DNA of 64,000 nt, taken from positions 45,174,771-45,238,770 of the forward strand of contig CM066737.1 of assembly GCA_033961575.1 (NCBI GenBank), read 5' to 3'. Both the position numbers and the translations under genes were made by a program. This document shows, piece by piece, positions 34,879-46,918 of the stretch. The notes under the pieces were generated by a model. That model had not been told where the DNA came from. It saw nothing but the letters and a program-made list of their open reading frames with translations, and searched no databases. How positions within the stretch are numbered: the first letter of the stretch is position 1; each line of letters starts with the position of its first letter. This stretch comes from Aselliscus stoliczkanus. Its lineage: Eukaryota > Chordata > Mammalia > Chiroptera > Hipposideridae.

Positions 34879-35698
34879 TTATTTATGGTTTTATTTCCAT
34901 TGCCTATGATGTCAAATTCATAAAATTCTCCCTGAATCTAAGGTCCGTAGTTTAGTACTTATGATTTCTTCTGTTCGACTTATTGTTTCAGGTCTTATAT
35001 TTAGGTCTTTGATCTATTTTGAGTTAATATTGGTGTATGGTGACAAATAAGAGTATAGTTTCATGCTTTTGCACATGGCTTTCCAGTTTTCCCAGCTCCA
35101 TTGATTGAAGAGGCTTCCTTTTTCTATTGTATATTTTTGGCTCCTTTGTCCAAAATTATCTGCCCATATATATATGGGTTTATTTCTGGGTTTTCCATTC
35201 TGTTTCATTGGTCTAATCTGTCTGTTTTTCCCCCAATACCATGGTGTTTTGATAATTTTTACTTTGTAGTATAATTTGAAATCAGGGAGTATGATACCTC
35301 TAGCCTTTTTTTTTTCTTAGGACTGTTTTGGCTGTCGGGGTCTTTTGTGGTTCCATACAAATGTGATTTTTTGTTCTATAAGTCCTTTCCCTCGTTTGTT
35401 AAGTTTATTCCTAGGTATTTTATTCTTTTTGTTGCAATTTCAAAAGGAATTGTTGTTTTCATTTCTTTCTCTGAAATTTCATTGATATTATAAAGGAATC
35501 AAGTGGACTTTTGTACATTGTTTTGTATCCTGCAACTGTACTGTAATTGCTTATTGTTTCTCATAGTTTTTTGGTGGAGTCTGTAGCATTTTCTATGTAA
35601 AGAATCATGTCATCTACAAAATGTGACAGCTTGTCTTCTTCATTCCCAACTTGGATACCTTTCATTTCTTTCTCTTGCCTGATTGCTCTGCCTAGGAC

Positions 35699-36013
35699 TT
35701 ACAATACTATGTTGAATAATAGTGGTGACAGGGGGCATCCATGTCTTGTTCCTGATCTTAGAGGAAACGCTTTCACTTTTTCACCATCAAATATGATATT
35801 AGCTGAGGGTTTGTTGTATATGGCCTTTATTATAGTGTGATACATTCCTTTTGTACCCATTTTATTAAGTGTTGTAATCATAAATGGATGTTGTATATTG
35901 TCAAATGCTTTTTCTGGATCTGTTGGTATGATCATATGATTTTCATTTTTTATTTTGTTTATTTGGTGTATCACAGTTATCGATTTACATATGTTGAACC
36001 ACCCTTGTGCCAC
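35699..36013 (-). pseudogene. L1 ORF2 reverse transcriptase fragment
   Basis: 104 residues with [37 protein letters not shown] and [18 protein letters not shown]. Truncated just before the (F/Y)ADD box by a frame change. Confidence 0.9.
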
Positions 36014-36943
36014 TTGATCATGATGTATAATCTTTGTAATGTGTTGTGGTATTCGATTTGCTCATATTTTGTTTAGGATATTCATGTCTGTATTCATCAG
36101 AGATACTGGTCTGAAGTTCTGTTTTTTGAGTTATCCTTACCAAGTTTTGGTATCAGTGTAATGTTGGCCACCTAAAATGTGGTAAGAAGTATTCCTTCTT
36201 TAAATCTTTGGAAGAGTTTGAGAAGAACACTTATTAAATCACCTTTGAATGTTTGGTAGATTTCACTAGTAGAGCCATGTAGTCCTGGATTTTCGTTGTT
36301 TGGGAGGTTTTTGATAATTGTTTCAATTTCCTTACTGGTGTTCATTCTATTTAGATTTTCCAGTTTTTCATGATTTAGTCTAGGAAGGTTATTTAAATCT
36401 CTGAACTAGTCCATTTCTTCTAATTTATTGAATTTGGTGATATAATCTTTCAAATATTTGTGTATGATCCTTTGTATTTCTGTGGTACGCATCATAACTT
36501 CTTTTTCATTTTTGATTTTGTTTGTGTCCTTTCTCTTTTTTCCTTAGTGAGTCTAGCCAAGTGTTTGTCAATTTTATTAATGTTTTCAAATAACTAGCTC
36601 TTTGTTGCATTTTTCTATTGTCTTTTTGTTCTCTATTGCATTTAAATTTTCTGTAATGTTAATTATTCCCTTCTGCTGACTTTGAGTTTCATTTGTTATT
36701 TTTTCTAGTTCTTTAAGGTGTATTGTTATTTTGCTTATTTGGGATTTTTCTTGTTTCTTGAGACAGGCCTGTAATCATATAAACTTCCGTTTTATTACTG
36801 CCTTTGCAGTATCCCTAAAGTTTTGATATATTGTATTTTCATTCTCATTTGTTGCTATGTGTCTTTTGATCTCCCCTTTTATTTCTTCTTTGACCCAGTT
36901 GTTTCTTCAGAAGCATGGTTTTTTTGTGTGTGTTTTTGTTTCT

Positions 36944-37366
36944 TAAGATTTTTATTGGAGAATTGCGGGAGGTGAACAGCATTGGGGAATCAGGGAAGGG
37001 GAACAGACAAGTTGCTGTCCTTTTGTTCTTCAGTCTAGTTGCGGAGGATGTTGCTTCAGTGGCCCATGTTGGTATCATCATTGCGCTCTTCCCGGATGAG
37101 GCAGATTGGTCGCTGGCCTCTGGATGTCGCTCACTGCGGCTATTGGCCGCTCACGCTGGCTGCCGGCCACTCACTGTAGCCTATGGCAGCCCACTGCAAC
37201 AGGGGCTGCAGTGTACACCGTCGTTGGGGCTCGCACAGCCCTGCTCCAGGTGGAGCTGTTGTTAGCTGTGGAGGGCAGTGTCACTGGCCCTCATATGTGG
37301 GATCCGAACTGGGGCCACTGGCATCGTAAAACCAGCTCTTAAACAATGCGCCACTCGGCCGGCCCT
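36944..37366 (-). mobile_element. composite single-head SINE
   Basis: Antisense of ..AATAAAAATCTTAAG tail, GC-rich body (CTCACTGCGGCTATTGGCC), GAGGGCAGTGTCACTGGCCC, B-box complement GATCCGAACTGGGG and CTCGGCCGGCCC. TSD AGAAGCATG[G]TTTTTT at about 36911 and 37367. Confidence 0.9.
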
Positions 37367-37854
37367 AGAAGCATGTTTTTTAATGTCCTGATATTTGTGG
37401 GTTTTGCTACTTTCTTTTTCCATTGATCTTCAATTTCAAAGTATTGTAGTTGGAGATTATGCTTGGTATGAATTGTCTTCTTAAATTTGTTGAGACTTGT
37501 TTTGTGTCCCAGCATACGTTCCATATGCATTTTAGAAGAATGTGTAATCTGGTGTTCTAGGATTACATGCTCTGTAAATGTCAGTTATGTCCCTTTGGCC
37601 TAATGTGTCATTTAAAGCTTATACTTTCTTATTGATTTTCTGCTTGGATGATCTATGCATAGCTCTCAATGGCCTATTTAGGTCTCCTGGTGTGATTGTG
37701 TTTTTGTCACCTTCTGCCTTTAGTTCTGTTAGTAGTTGCTTTATATATGTTGGTGCTCCCTGATTTGGAGCATATAAGATGTGGGACAATTAAGTTCGCA
37801 AACTTGTTGCAATGATGTTGCTAACCTTTTTTTGATATCAGAGTGATTATTCAT

Positions 37855-38450
37855 TATGAATTTGTACCAACTGGACAGTTAACTAAGTTTACTATTTGGA
37901 AGTACTGAAATGGCTGCATGAAAAAGTTAGACGACTTGAACTTTTGGCCAACAATTCATGGCTCTTACATTACCATAATGCACCAGCTCACAAGGAACTG
38001 TCTGGGAGGGAGTTTTTAGCCAGTAAACAAATACAGTAAAACCTTGGTTTGCGAGTAACTTACTTTGAAAGTGTTCCGCAATATGAGCAAACATTTCTAA
38101 TACATTTTAATGTGGTAAATGAGCGATGTCTTGTAATACGAGTAGTTTGTTTCTGGAATGACTTATGCTCGCAAACCAAGGTATTACTGTAACCGTATTG
38201 GAACACCCTCCCTACTCACCTGATCTGGCCTCCAATGACTTCTTTCTTTACCCAAAGATAAAGAAAATATTGAAAGGCAGACATTTTGAGGACATTCAGG
38301 ACATCACAGGTAATATGACGAGAGTTCTGATAGCGATTCCAGAAAAAGAGTTCCAAAATTGCTTTGAATGGTGGACTAGGCACTGGTGTCAGTGTATAGC
38401 TTCCCAAGGGGAATACTTGGAAGGTGACCATAGTGATATCCAGCAATGAG
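37855..38450 (+). pseudogene. mariner transposase fragments
   Basis: Downstream of the MITE the frame gives EHPPYSPDLASNDFFLYPKI, ILKGRHFEDIQDI and CIASQGEYLEGDHSDIQQ. This is the C-terminal half of a mariner transposase, including the HPPYSPDL block that contains the last catalytic Asp. Upstream, frames around 37860-38030 retain a decayed H(N)APAH-type region with stops. The N-terminal DNA-binding domain is not visible, so it is an internally deleted, dead copy. Confidence 0.9.
38034..38189. mobile_element. 156-bp palindromic TA-flanked MITE (copy 2)
   Basis: Begins CAGTAAAACCTTGGTTTGCG and ends CGCAAACCAAGGTATTACTG. Flanked by TA at 38032-38033 and 38190-38191. Same length and layout as 3461-3616. 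Inserted inside the mariner transposase remnant. Confidence 0.9.
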
Positions 38451-39306
38451 GTATGTAGCATTTTTTCTAGGATGAGTTTGTGAACTTAATTGTCAGACGA
38501 CATATGCTGATAACTGTTATGTGTTCTTCATATATTGCCCATTATTATGAAATGTGCATCTTGTCTCTTATAACCTTTTTTATCTTGAAGTCTGTTTCAT
38601 CAGTTGTAAGTATGGCCCAACCCTCTTTCCTCTGGATGCCAATTGCTTGGAGTATTATTTTCCACTCTTTCACTTTGTGTCTATATTTGTCCTTGTAGCT
38701 AAGATGTATCTCTTGGAGGAAGCATATGGTTGCGTTTTTTGATCCAGTCTGCTACTCTGTGCATTTTAGGGTGAATTCAGACCATTTACATTTAGGATGA
38801 TCATTGATTTAATGGATTTCACGTAGCCATTTTGCTTTTGTATTCTGGTAGATTGGTGTCTTCATTGTTTCTTTGTCCTTGTGTTTATGTCTGTTGTTTT
38901 TTGTTTGGTGGTATTACATGATTTTTTTCCCTGTGTTTTCTCTTTTTTTCATATTATGTGTCTCCATTTTGGATTTTGTGTGTGTTTACCAATGAATTTA
39001 TGTAATAGAAAGTTTCATGTGTACAGCAGTACTTTTTGCTCTGCATGCATCTTATCTCCATTTCCTTTGGAAATTAAGACTTTTATACCCTCCTCTTTTA
39101 TGTTTTTTGTTGTCACAAGTTACCCCAATTTATGAGTTCATTTACAAGTTCCAGTAGCTATTGTCATCTCTTTTTCTTTTTTATGTTTTAACCTCCATTA
39201 ACCTTTATGTTATATTCATGTGTAGAATGCCCTATTAGGAATAAGGGTAGCTAGTTCCTGCTTTTGTTTGTCTGTGTGTCATCATACACAAAAAAAATTT
39301 TTTTAT

Positions 39307-39765
39307 GCGGGCTAGCCTAGTGGCACGTTGGTTAAGAGCTGGCTTGGGATGCCAGAGGCCCCGTTTTGGATCCCACATATGAGGGCCAGTGATACTGCCC
39401 TCTACAGCTAAGATGGTGAACAACAGCTCCACCTGGAGCTGGGCTGCTGTGAGTTCCCGGGTTGGCATAGCTGCAGCCCCTGATGCAGTGGGCTGCCATA
39501 GACTACAGTGAGTGGCCTGCAGCCAGTGTGAGCAGGTGGTAGCCAGTGTGAGTTGCCAAGAGCTGCTGTGTGCGGCCGTCCAGACGCCAGCGACTGATCT
39601 GCCTCATCCAAGAGCTCAATGATGATACCAACATGGGCCAGTGAAGCGATGTCCTCCACAACTACACTGATGAGGAAAAGGACAGCAACTTTTCTGTTCC
39701 CCTTCCTCAGTTCCCCAACACTGTTCCCCTGTCAATTCCCCAATAAAATCTTTAATAAAAAAACA
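39307..39765 (+). mobile_element. composite single-head SINE, + orientation
   Basis: Head AGTGGCACGTTGGTTAAGAG, B box TTTTGGATCCC, GAGGGCCAGTGATACTGCCC, GC-rich body, and tail CCCCAATAAAATCTTTAATA. Flanking AATTTTTTTAT / AATTTTTTAT. Confidence 0.9.
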
Positions 39766-39769
39766 ATTT

Positions 39770-39952
39770 TTTATCCTCTTCCCGTTTTCTTTCAGATAGA
39801 ATAACCCTCTTCAGTATTTCCTGTAATGCAGGATTTTTGGTGGAAAATTCCCTCAGCATCTGTATGTCTGGAAAGGTCTTTATTACTCCTTCATATCTAA
39901 AGAATAACTTTCCTGGATACATTATTATTGTGTGGTTATTTCTGTCTTTCAA
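39770..39952 (-). pseudogene. L1 ORF1 C-terminal fragment
   Basis: MYPGKLFFRYEGVIKTFPDI and LREFSTKNPALQEILKRVIL match the L1 ORF1p C-terminal domain. This ORF1 is split from its N-terminus by the provirus at 40809-47255. Confidence 0.85.
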
Positions 39953-40535
39953 TAGTTTGAATATTTGATTGCACTCTCTTCTGGCTTTTAGAGTTTCTGC
40001 TGAAAAGTCTGATTATAATCTAATAGGCTTTTCTTTGAAAGTTATCTTCTTTTCCTCAGCTGACTTGAGAATTTTTTGTCATTAATTTTTGACAGTTTCA
40101 ATATAATATGCCTTGAAGAAGGCCTTTTTGGATTGAAATAATTAGGTGTTCTGTTTCTTTCTTGGATTCGGGGATCTAGTTCTTTCCACAAGTTTGTGAA
40201 GTTTTCATCGACTGTTTTTTGAATAGACTAGACCTCTGATCTTTTCTCCCTCTCTTCTACTTCTGATACACCCAATATTCTTATATTGCTCTTTCTGATG
40301 GAGTCAGATAGATCTTAAAAAGAAACTTTCATTTCTTTTAACTGTCACGCATCTTTCTCTTCTTTCATCTTTTTTATTTTCATATTTCTATCTTCGATAT
40401 AATTAATTCTTCCATCTGGTTGGGTCTATTTCCTAAGTTCACCATTTCATTCTTCATCTCTTTTATTAAGTTCTTCAGATACACAAATTCTATATGGTTC
40501 ATTTTTAAAATTCCAATCCCTTTGGTAAAGTATTC

Positions 40536-40538
40536 ATT

Positions 40539-40597
<59 letters not shown>

Positions 40598-40699
40598 TTT
40601 TTGAGGGCAGTGTCACTGGCCCTCATGTGTGGGACCTGAACTGGGGCCACTGGCTTCCCAAGCCAGTGCTTAACCACTGTGCCCACCACTCAGCTGGCC
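40536..40699 (-). mobile_element. short tRNA-head SINE with (TTTA)n tail
   Basis: (TTTA)n at about 40537-40602, then TTGAGGGCAGTGTCACTGGC, CTGAACTGGGGCC and CTCAGCTGGCCC. Flanked by TCATTTTATTTA. Confidence 0.9.
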
Positions 40700-40808
40700 C
40701 TCATTTTATTTATTGATTTAATTTTTGAGTTTAGTAATCCACCCATCTGATTTTTCTTGCATTTTTTTCTGTTTTTTTAGAACTGCAATGTTGAGTTCTC
40801 TGTCATTT

Positions 40809-41144
40809 TGTTATATTTAGAATTCAGTGAGCTTAACAGAAGATGCCATAGTCAGTAAGCCAAATTGAGATTCTTTATTCTAAAAGCCGGTAACCGTGAG
40901 AGGACTCATGTCTCTCCAAACCTCAAGGCCCCGAGTAAGCTCAGGGGTTTGTTTAAAAAGGCAAAAACCACATCCTGTTTGGCAGGGTTCAAGCAGCTAG
41001 TAGCAATTGAAGCATATTACAGGAGCTGAAAACAAGCTTTAGCTGATCTTATCAGTTAGCAACACCTGGGGAAGTGGTAACGGCTGTTTCTTGGAACTTA
41101 CAGTTAAAAGATGGGGCTGTGGACAAAATGCAAGCCATTGTTCA
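40809..41144 (-). repeat. proviral 3' LTR
   Basis: 336 bp, TG...CA ends. About 26 substitutions plus small indels against the other LTR by hand count (about 8%). Confidence 0.9.
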
Positions 41145-41399
41145 TTTCCCCACTGGTTTTATGTGCCTGAGTCAAATCATTGACTCAATGAGGGGCTCCT
41201 CTCTAAGGGGTCTGTACTGTCCCCTTATGACCATGAGCTTTACTGAGTTAATTCTACGTTGAGTTGTGGTGGGTGTCTGTTGGGGTTTTTGGAGAACAAA
41301 TACCGACTAAGCCTTGGCAAGGGGAAGTAACGTCTATGAAACCCGCGAAAGTCTTAGCTTTAGAGGGTCCGCTGAGGAATCCTGGACTTTCCATTTCAC

Positions 41400-42383
41400 C
41401 CCGGCCACCTTCAGTCAGGTATGGTGTAGCCACGTTGGAATTCCGTCGACCTTGACTGCCATGGGAGAGGTTAGGATGATGATGTATGGTCCATTTCAGG
41501 TGGGGGTCAGTCCTTGGGTGGTGAACTTCTTTACCCAGACTGAGTCACTGGGTTGGAAGGAATGAACTGGATCAGAAGTTGGCACAGGCAAGGCGTCCTG
41601 GACATACTTATAGCTTTTTCTCTGAGTGGAGTGGAGTGTAAGGCCTGTAAGAACTTGAGTAAAGATTGGTTATTGATTTCAGCCTGTATTTCTTCCCAGA
41701 GCTTGGGAAGTATAGCGGGGTGGTCTCCCAAACATAATTTCATATGGGGAGAACCCCTCTCAGTAAGGGGTGCATCTGGCTCTGAGCAGGGCAAAGAGGA
41801 GTAGGGTAGCCCACTGTTCACTGGTTTTTAAGGTGAGCTTTGTCAGGACTTCTTTAAGGGTCCTGTTCATCCGTTCTACTTGCCTGGAGCTCTGGGGCCA
41901 GTAGGCACAATGTAATTTCCAATTAATATTTAAAGCTTTTGCCATGTCCTCTGAAACTTTTGCTATGAAGGCTAGACCATTGTCTGATCCTAGTGTTACA
42001 GGTAGGCCAAACCTGGGAATAATTTCTTGGAGTAGTTTCCTGACTACAGTAGTGGCAGTTTCTGTCCTAGTGGAGTAAGCTTCAACCCATCCTGAGAAGG
42101 TGTCTATAAAGACCAAGACGTACCTATAACCTGATGTTGGGGGTTTTATTTCTGTGAAATCTATTTCCCAATGTTCCCTGGTGAGCTTCCCCATGCTCGG
42201 ATTCCTATCGGGGCTTTCTAGTACTGTCTGGCATTCACTTGAGGGCAAGTGATGCACGGAGAAATAATGCTGTCTAGATTCGGTAATGTAGTACCGAAGA
42301 AATTCTGCTAGTTTAGAGTAGCCTAGGTGGGTATTCTGGTGTAGCTGGCTGACCATTGTCTGACCTAAAGCCTCAGGGACCAT
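41400..42383 (-). pseudogene. proviral integrase (truncated, frameshifted at the C-terminus)
   Basis: 41760-42383 has a zinc-binding-type N-terminus (LHQNTHLGYSKLAEFLRYY), then the DDE core: WEIDFTEIKP (D), GSDNGLAF (D) and QVERMNRTLKEVL (E). All three catalytic residues are present. A frameshift near 41800 moves the C-terminal domain into another frame (41531-41821, EEIQAEINNQSLLKFLQALH), which runs on to about 41400. Degenerate but the best preserved pol domain. Confidence 0.9.
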
Positions 42384-42534
42384 AAGCCTTCCATCTTGTA
42401 AGGTCCACCATCCTTCTGGGCTCTGGGTAGCCAGTCTTTGTGTGGCTAGTTTGTCTTCCCTTGCTATATATGTTAGTGAGGTTGGCGACTGGGGTTAGGT
42501 AAAGTTATTAAAATCTGTAGAGGCCCCACTGGTT

Positions 42535-43452
42535 TTAGGGAAGCTTCTCTGGCAGCTTCATCTGCAGCCCGGTTCCCTCTGGCTTCTGGGGAGTCTCCTT
42601 TTTGGTGCCCCTGCAATGTACCAGGGCTACTGCTTTGGGCAACCAGATGGCTTCTAATAAGGCTAGGATTTCCTCTTTGTTTTTAACGTCCTTTCTGGCT
42701 GAGGTTACAAGTCCCCTTTCCTTACAAGTAGCACTGTCTGTGTGTGCTGTTGCAAAGGCATACCTGCTATCGGTGTAGATCGTCACCGATTTGTCTTTTG
42801 CCCATAAGAGAGCCTGAATAAGGGCAAAGAGTTCAGCCCTCTGGGCTGATGTCCCATGTGGGAGGGACTGTGACCAGATGGTATGATCTAGGGTGACCAC
42901 TGCTGCCCCCGCATACCTGATTCCTTCTTGGACAAAACTACTTCCACCCATGTGCAGTACCTTGTCTGGTGATGCCAATGGGGTGTCAGTGAGATCTGGA
43001 TGGCCGGTCTGCACCGTGTCGATGGCCTCTAGGCAATTATGTAAAGGTTCCTTCGGGTCGTCATTCTGGAGGAGGCTAGCTGGATTGATGGCAAGCATCC
43101 TGTAGAATTTGATGTGGGGCTGATCGAGTAGAAGAGCCTGGAACTGGGTGATTCAGGCGTTCGACATCCAGCGCTCAGGTGCGCTCTGGAGCAGGGATTC
43201 AATGGCATGGGGGGCTGTTAAGATCAGTTCTTGTCCCGGAGTTAGCTTGTCGGCCTCCTTGACGAGGACTGCCGTGGCCGCTATTGCCTGGAGGCAGGTG
43301 GGCCATCCGGAGGCAATGGGGTCAAGCCTTTTTGACAAATAGGCAACTGGTCTCTTCCAGGGCCCTAGGCTTTGGATAAGGACCCCTTTGGCTATGCCTT
43401 TTGTTTCATTCACAAAGAGGTGAAACAGCTTGGTCATGGCCGGCAATGCCAA
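42535..43452 (-). pseudogene. proviral RT connection and RNase H
   Basis: 43153-43452 encodes the RT connection domain ([22 protein letters not shown]). 42535-43098 encodes RNase H with AELFALIQALLWAK (Glu kept) and YTDSRYAFATAH (Asp kept). The first active-site Asp, expected in a T-D-G-S-S-F pattern, is Gly (HMGGSSF). The final H-x-x-G-T region is degraded. An unreadable gap near 43100-43150 indicates another frame change. Confidence 0.9.
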
Positions 43453-43602
43453 GGCAGGGCCGAGACAAGAGCACAGTCTTTAATTTTTCAAAAGCCTGTT
43501 GTTCGACCTCAGTCCAATTTAACTTGAGAGTTCCCCCTCCTGTGCTGGAATATAACAGATTCGCAATTTCTGCGAACACTGGGATCCAATGGCAACAATA
43601 GC

Positions 43603-44339
43603 CTACAGCCCTAGAAATTCTCGTACCTGTCTTTCGGTCCTTGGGGCTGGGATCTGCTGGACTGCTTCAACATGGCTGAGGGATAGTGTCCGCTTACCTT
43701 GGATGATGTTGTATCCAAGGTAGGTGACTTCAGGAGTGCAGAGCTGGGCCTTTACCCGATATCCTAAGTCCGTACTTAGGAGACTTTTGGTGGCTTCTCT
43801 ACATTCAGCCTCTGTGTCAGTGGTAAGGAGGAGGTCATCTAGATATTGTAGTAGAGTACATTCAGGGTACATTTGCCAGAAGGTGAGGAGATCTAGGCTC
43901 AGGGCTTCATCAATCAAGGCTGGGGAGTTTTTGAATCCTGCAGCAAGCGAGTCCAAGTCAGTTGGCCTGAGGCTCCTGACTCTGGGTCTGTCCATTCAAA
44001 AGCAAAGATAGGCTGAATGGCAGAGGCCAAGGGGATGCAAAAGAAGGCGTCTTTTAAATCTAAGACAGTGTAGAACTTCCGTTCAGGGGAGAGAAGGCTG
44101 AGTAGGGTATACGGGTTGGGTATGGTTGGGTGAACAGTTTCAACCCGTTTATTGACTTCCCTCAGATCCTGCACTGGTCGGTAGTCTCTTGTCCCTGGTT
44201 TTAGGACCGGAAGTAAGGGGGTGTTCCAGGGAGACTTACAGGGGACTAGAATACCTGCGTCCCTAAGTCTTTGAATGTGTGGGGCAATGCCTAGCTTAGC
44301 CTCCAGGCTCATAGGATACTGTTTTACCTGTACTGGCAT
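43603..44339 (-). pseudogene. proviral reverse transcriptase (frameshifted)
   Basis: The upstream frame (43914-44339) carries [40 protein letters not shown] and [15 protein letters not shown], with the first catalytic Asp in LDLKDAF. A frameshift lies near 43920-43995. The second frame (43603-43995) carries the catalytic box QYLDDLLL at about 43834-43845 and the following connection region. Family: gammaretroviral Pol. The frameshift alone inactivates it. Confidence 0.95.
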
Positions 44340-44599
44340 GGTGGTAGCCTTCAGCTGGACTACAACTGGGGTTTGATGCTTTGCCAGCCCTGGGGGTTAT
44401 TTTCTGCCCACACAGCAGGACAAAGTCATTGGAACTCCTGTAGGTATGTGGATGGGTTGTGGGCAGGTGAGGGTCCCCTTGGTGTCTTTTCCTGTAAAAG
44501 ATATTCCTCAGACAGAAGATAGGTGAGAAGAATCCTAGTTGGGCCGGGGCCCTCAACTGGGGGATTTACTCTAAGGCTGGCTTCATCCCCTTCAAGTGA

Positions 44600-44890
44600 G
44601 ATAGTAGCTTGTAGTTTCCAGAGGAGATCTTGCCCCAATAGAGGGTAGGGGCATTCTGGTATGACAAGGAAGGAGTGAGTTACAGTATTTTTTCCAAGAG
44701 CAACTGTTCTCTTGGAGGTCCAGGGACAGAGTTGATGTTCCTGTGGCCTATTGAAAGGAGGTCCTCTTTGGGGTTATGGGTCCCATAGGTCTGGTCAGGA
44801 TGGAATAGGTCACACCAGTACCTACCAGGAAACTAACTGGTTTGCCCCCTATTTGTAATGTTACCCTGGGCTTCTGGGGGCTAAGCTGAA
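44600..44890 (-). pseudogene. proviral protease (decayed)
   Basis: The segment reading VTLQIGGKPVSFLVGTGV is the aspartic-protease active-site region. The catalytic Asp of the D-T-G triad is replaced by Gly (codon complement at 44820-44822), so the enzyme would be inactive. The frame joins gag on one side and pol on the other. Confidence 0.8.
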
Positions 44891-46393
44891 TGGAGCCCTG
44901 GCCCCATCAGTCCTTATCTAAATTTAAGTCTTGTGGGGCTTGGGGCATCCTTCTTTCCTTTCTATCAGGCTTTTCAGGGTACTCTCTCTTCCAATGTCCT
45001 TCCTTTTTACAAAAGGCACATTGATTTCTTCCTAGCTGGTGTCTGACCCCTGGTTGTGGGTTGTTTTGTGGACCTCCTCTGCCTAGGGAGCCTGTCTCCT
45101 GAAATGCTGCTACAACTGTGCTGGCTAATCTCTTTTACTGTTTTTCCCCGGGGGAGTCCTTGTTATTGAATACCTTCTGGGCTACTTTGATCAGTTGGGA
45201 CTGGTTCATTCCTTGGAACCCTTCTAATTTTTGGAGTTTTCTTCTGATGTCGGCAACTGACTGAGTTACAAAGACTAAATTAGTGGCCCGCTAGTTTTCT
45301 GGAGCATCTAGATCAATGGGGTTGTAAACTCTATAAGCCTCACAGAGATGCTCCAGAAAAGCTGTGGGTGAATCTTGGGGGCCCTTGAATAACTTCAGTG
45401 ACTTTAGATAGATTGGTGGGTTTTCTGGCTGCTGCTTTTATGCCTGACAGAAGAACACGGTGAAAAGTGCCCAAGGAAGCCATCCCTCCTGCTGAATTTG
45501 GGTCCCAGCAGGGTTGGAGGGATGGGGAAATCTCCTCAGTTCAGTCCCTCTTCTCCTCGAGCAAGCCCCTCCTGGCCCAAGAGTGGCCTTTCTTGCTTCA
45601 AGCCAAATTCTGTCCTTCTGAAGTGAAGAGGGTGACAAGGAGTTGTTGACAATCATCCCAGGTTGGTTGGTGGGTATGGAAAACAGACTCAAGTAAAATG
45701 GTGGGTTTTGGGTTTCCAATTATAAAGGTTGCTCGAGGAGAACGGGACATAGACCAAGAACAGGATATATGACCCCCCCCCCGCAAGTTTCTCTCAGCGG
45801 GAGAAGCCTCCCTTAAGGGAAGGATAGGGTCTCCTGGGGTGCTGAGGGTCCTAGCCCATCTTTGCGAGCCTGGGTACAACTTCGGGTAGCCGGCGGCAAG
45901 AATGGGGGAGGCCTTTCTTCCTCATGGGGCACCTCCGGCAGAAGCTGAGGTGGACCTTGTGGGTGATAAGGGGGAGGCAGGTCCGCGTCTTCTGGAATTT
46001 GGGGGAGAACAAAGGGCCTTGGTTGTGGCCCTGGAGTGGGTCCTCACTTAGGGCTTGCTAAAAGAACCCGTGCTCCAGTCTGTAGGGCACATTCTCTCAG
46101 CCAAGGTGTGGGATTTAGGACTAGGTATAACCATTGATCTATATAAGGGAATTGATCAGGATGTCCCAGTCCCTATGACAACATTCCAGATGGCTTATGG
46201 GTCCGGGAGTCCAGGGACCCAATGTCAGGCCAACAGGCCAACCAACTCCAAAAGTAGGCCAATCTAATTCACAGAAAGTTCTTAATTTCCCCTTAGAAAG
46301 TTTTGTCCCACCATAATCCCTGGAAAAACCAGGCTTAAAGTTGTCTAACATACATTGTAAAGGCGTCTTGACAGTCCTAGACCCCTTTCCCAT
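44890..46393 (-). pseudogene. proviral gag (decayed)
   Basis: Starts at an ATG at 46391-46393 giving MGKGSRTVKTPL: a Gly-2 for myristoylation and a TPL motif as in gammaretroviral matrix proteins. Further along are a TFCELDWPTFGVGWP matrix block, a PPPY late-budding motif (45966-45977), a capsid major-homology-like stretch with an in-frame stop (TAG, 45291-45293), and a nucleocapsid zinc knuckle (44979-45020). In the knuckle the last Cys of C-x2-C-x4-H-x4-C is Tyr. Frameshifts and the stop make it non-functional. Confidence 0.85.
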
Positions 46394-46898
46394 TATGTAA
46401 TCGAGGTGAAAGAGAGGACACAAGAAAAAAAACAAGAAATATCCTGAAAAAGGGCCCTGACAAACAGACAAAAATGATAAACCACACAATGACGATTCAT
46501 CTACAATCCCTTAATGACATGTCTCGGGCACATAACTGCCACTTGCCGAGACCCAGGACTCTTCAACTGATGTCTTAGTGGATGGAGTCTGTTGGGGAAG
46601 ATTTCACTGCATCCAGATCATCCCTCAACCCTAAAGACCGGTCAAAGACAAAGAGGCACTAAACAAAATTTACAAGTCAAATAAAACTGACTCACCTCAG
46701 GAGGTTTCAGTACTGACTCCAGAAAGATGTAGAGGCATGGCCTGCATCTCCCATTCGGCTGTCAGATCAACTGAGAGACATCTCTGGGGCCCTGGATCGT
46801 CTCAGGTGCACACTCCCCTAGAGATCCTCAGGAGACTGGCAGGCGTCTGGGGGAGGCTACCCGCCTGTGGCATCAGAAACCGGGTGCCAGTAGGCACT

Positions 46899-46916
46899 AT
46901 CTCCCTGGGGCCTCAA
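46899..46916 (-). other. primer binding site, tRNA-Thr-like
   Basis: Two bases inside the 5' LTR, the + strand reads ATCTCCCTGGGGCCTCAA. This matches the 3' end of tRNA-Thr(UGU) as I recall it (ATCTCGCTGGGGCCTCCA) at 16 of 18 positions. Threonine tRNA priming is the hallmark of the ERV-T/HERV-T group. Confidence 0.7.
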
Positions 46917-46918
46917 AA

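Larger units (their letters stand above)
37777..38502 (+). mobile_element. mariner DNA transposon, degenerate
   Basis: Inverted ends GACAATTAAGTTCGCAAAC (left) and GTTTGTGAACTTAATTGTC (right), with TA at both borders. About 726 bp including a 156-bp MITE at 38034-38189. The surrounding L1 sequence is continuous across the site (..GAGCATA / TATGCTGATAACTG..), which confirms insertion. Confidence 0.9.

Noticed and set aside
27170..40602. (TTTA)n and (AAAT)n tracts as regulatory repeats
   Set aside because: Each is directly attached to a SINE end, so they are expanded poly(A) tails.
41145..41760. Possible env in the provirus
   Set aside because: The space before the 3' LTR holds only the integrase C-terminal codons and short untranslatable sequence.
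41760..44339. Possibly active pol
   Set aside because: Frameshifts in RT and integrase, the loss of catalytic Asp in protease and RNase H, and a gag stop make it a pseudogene.
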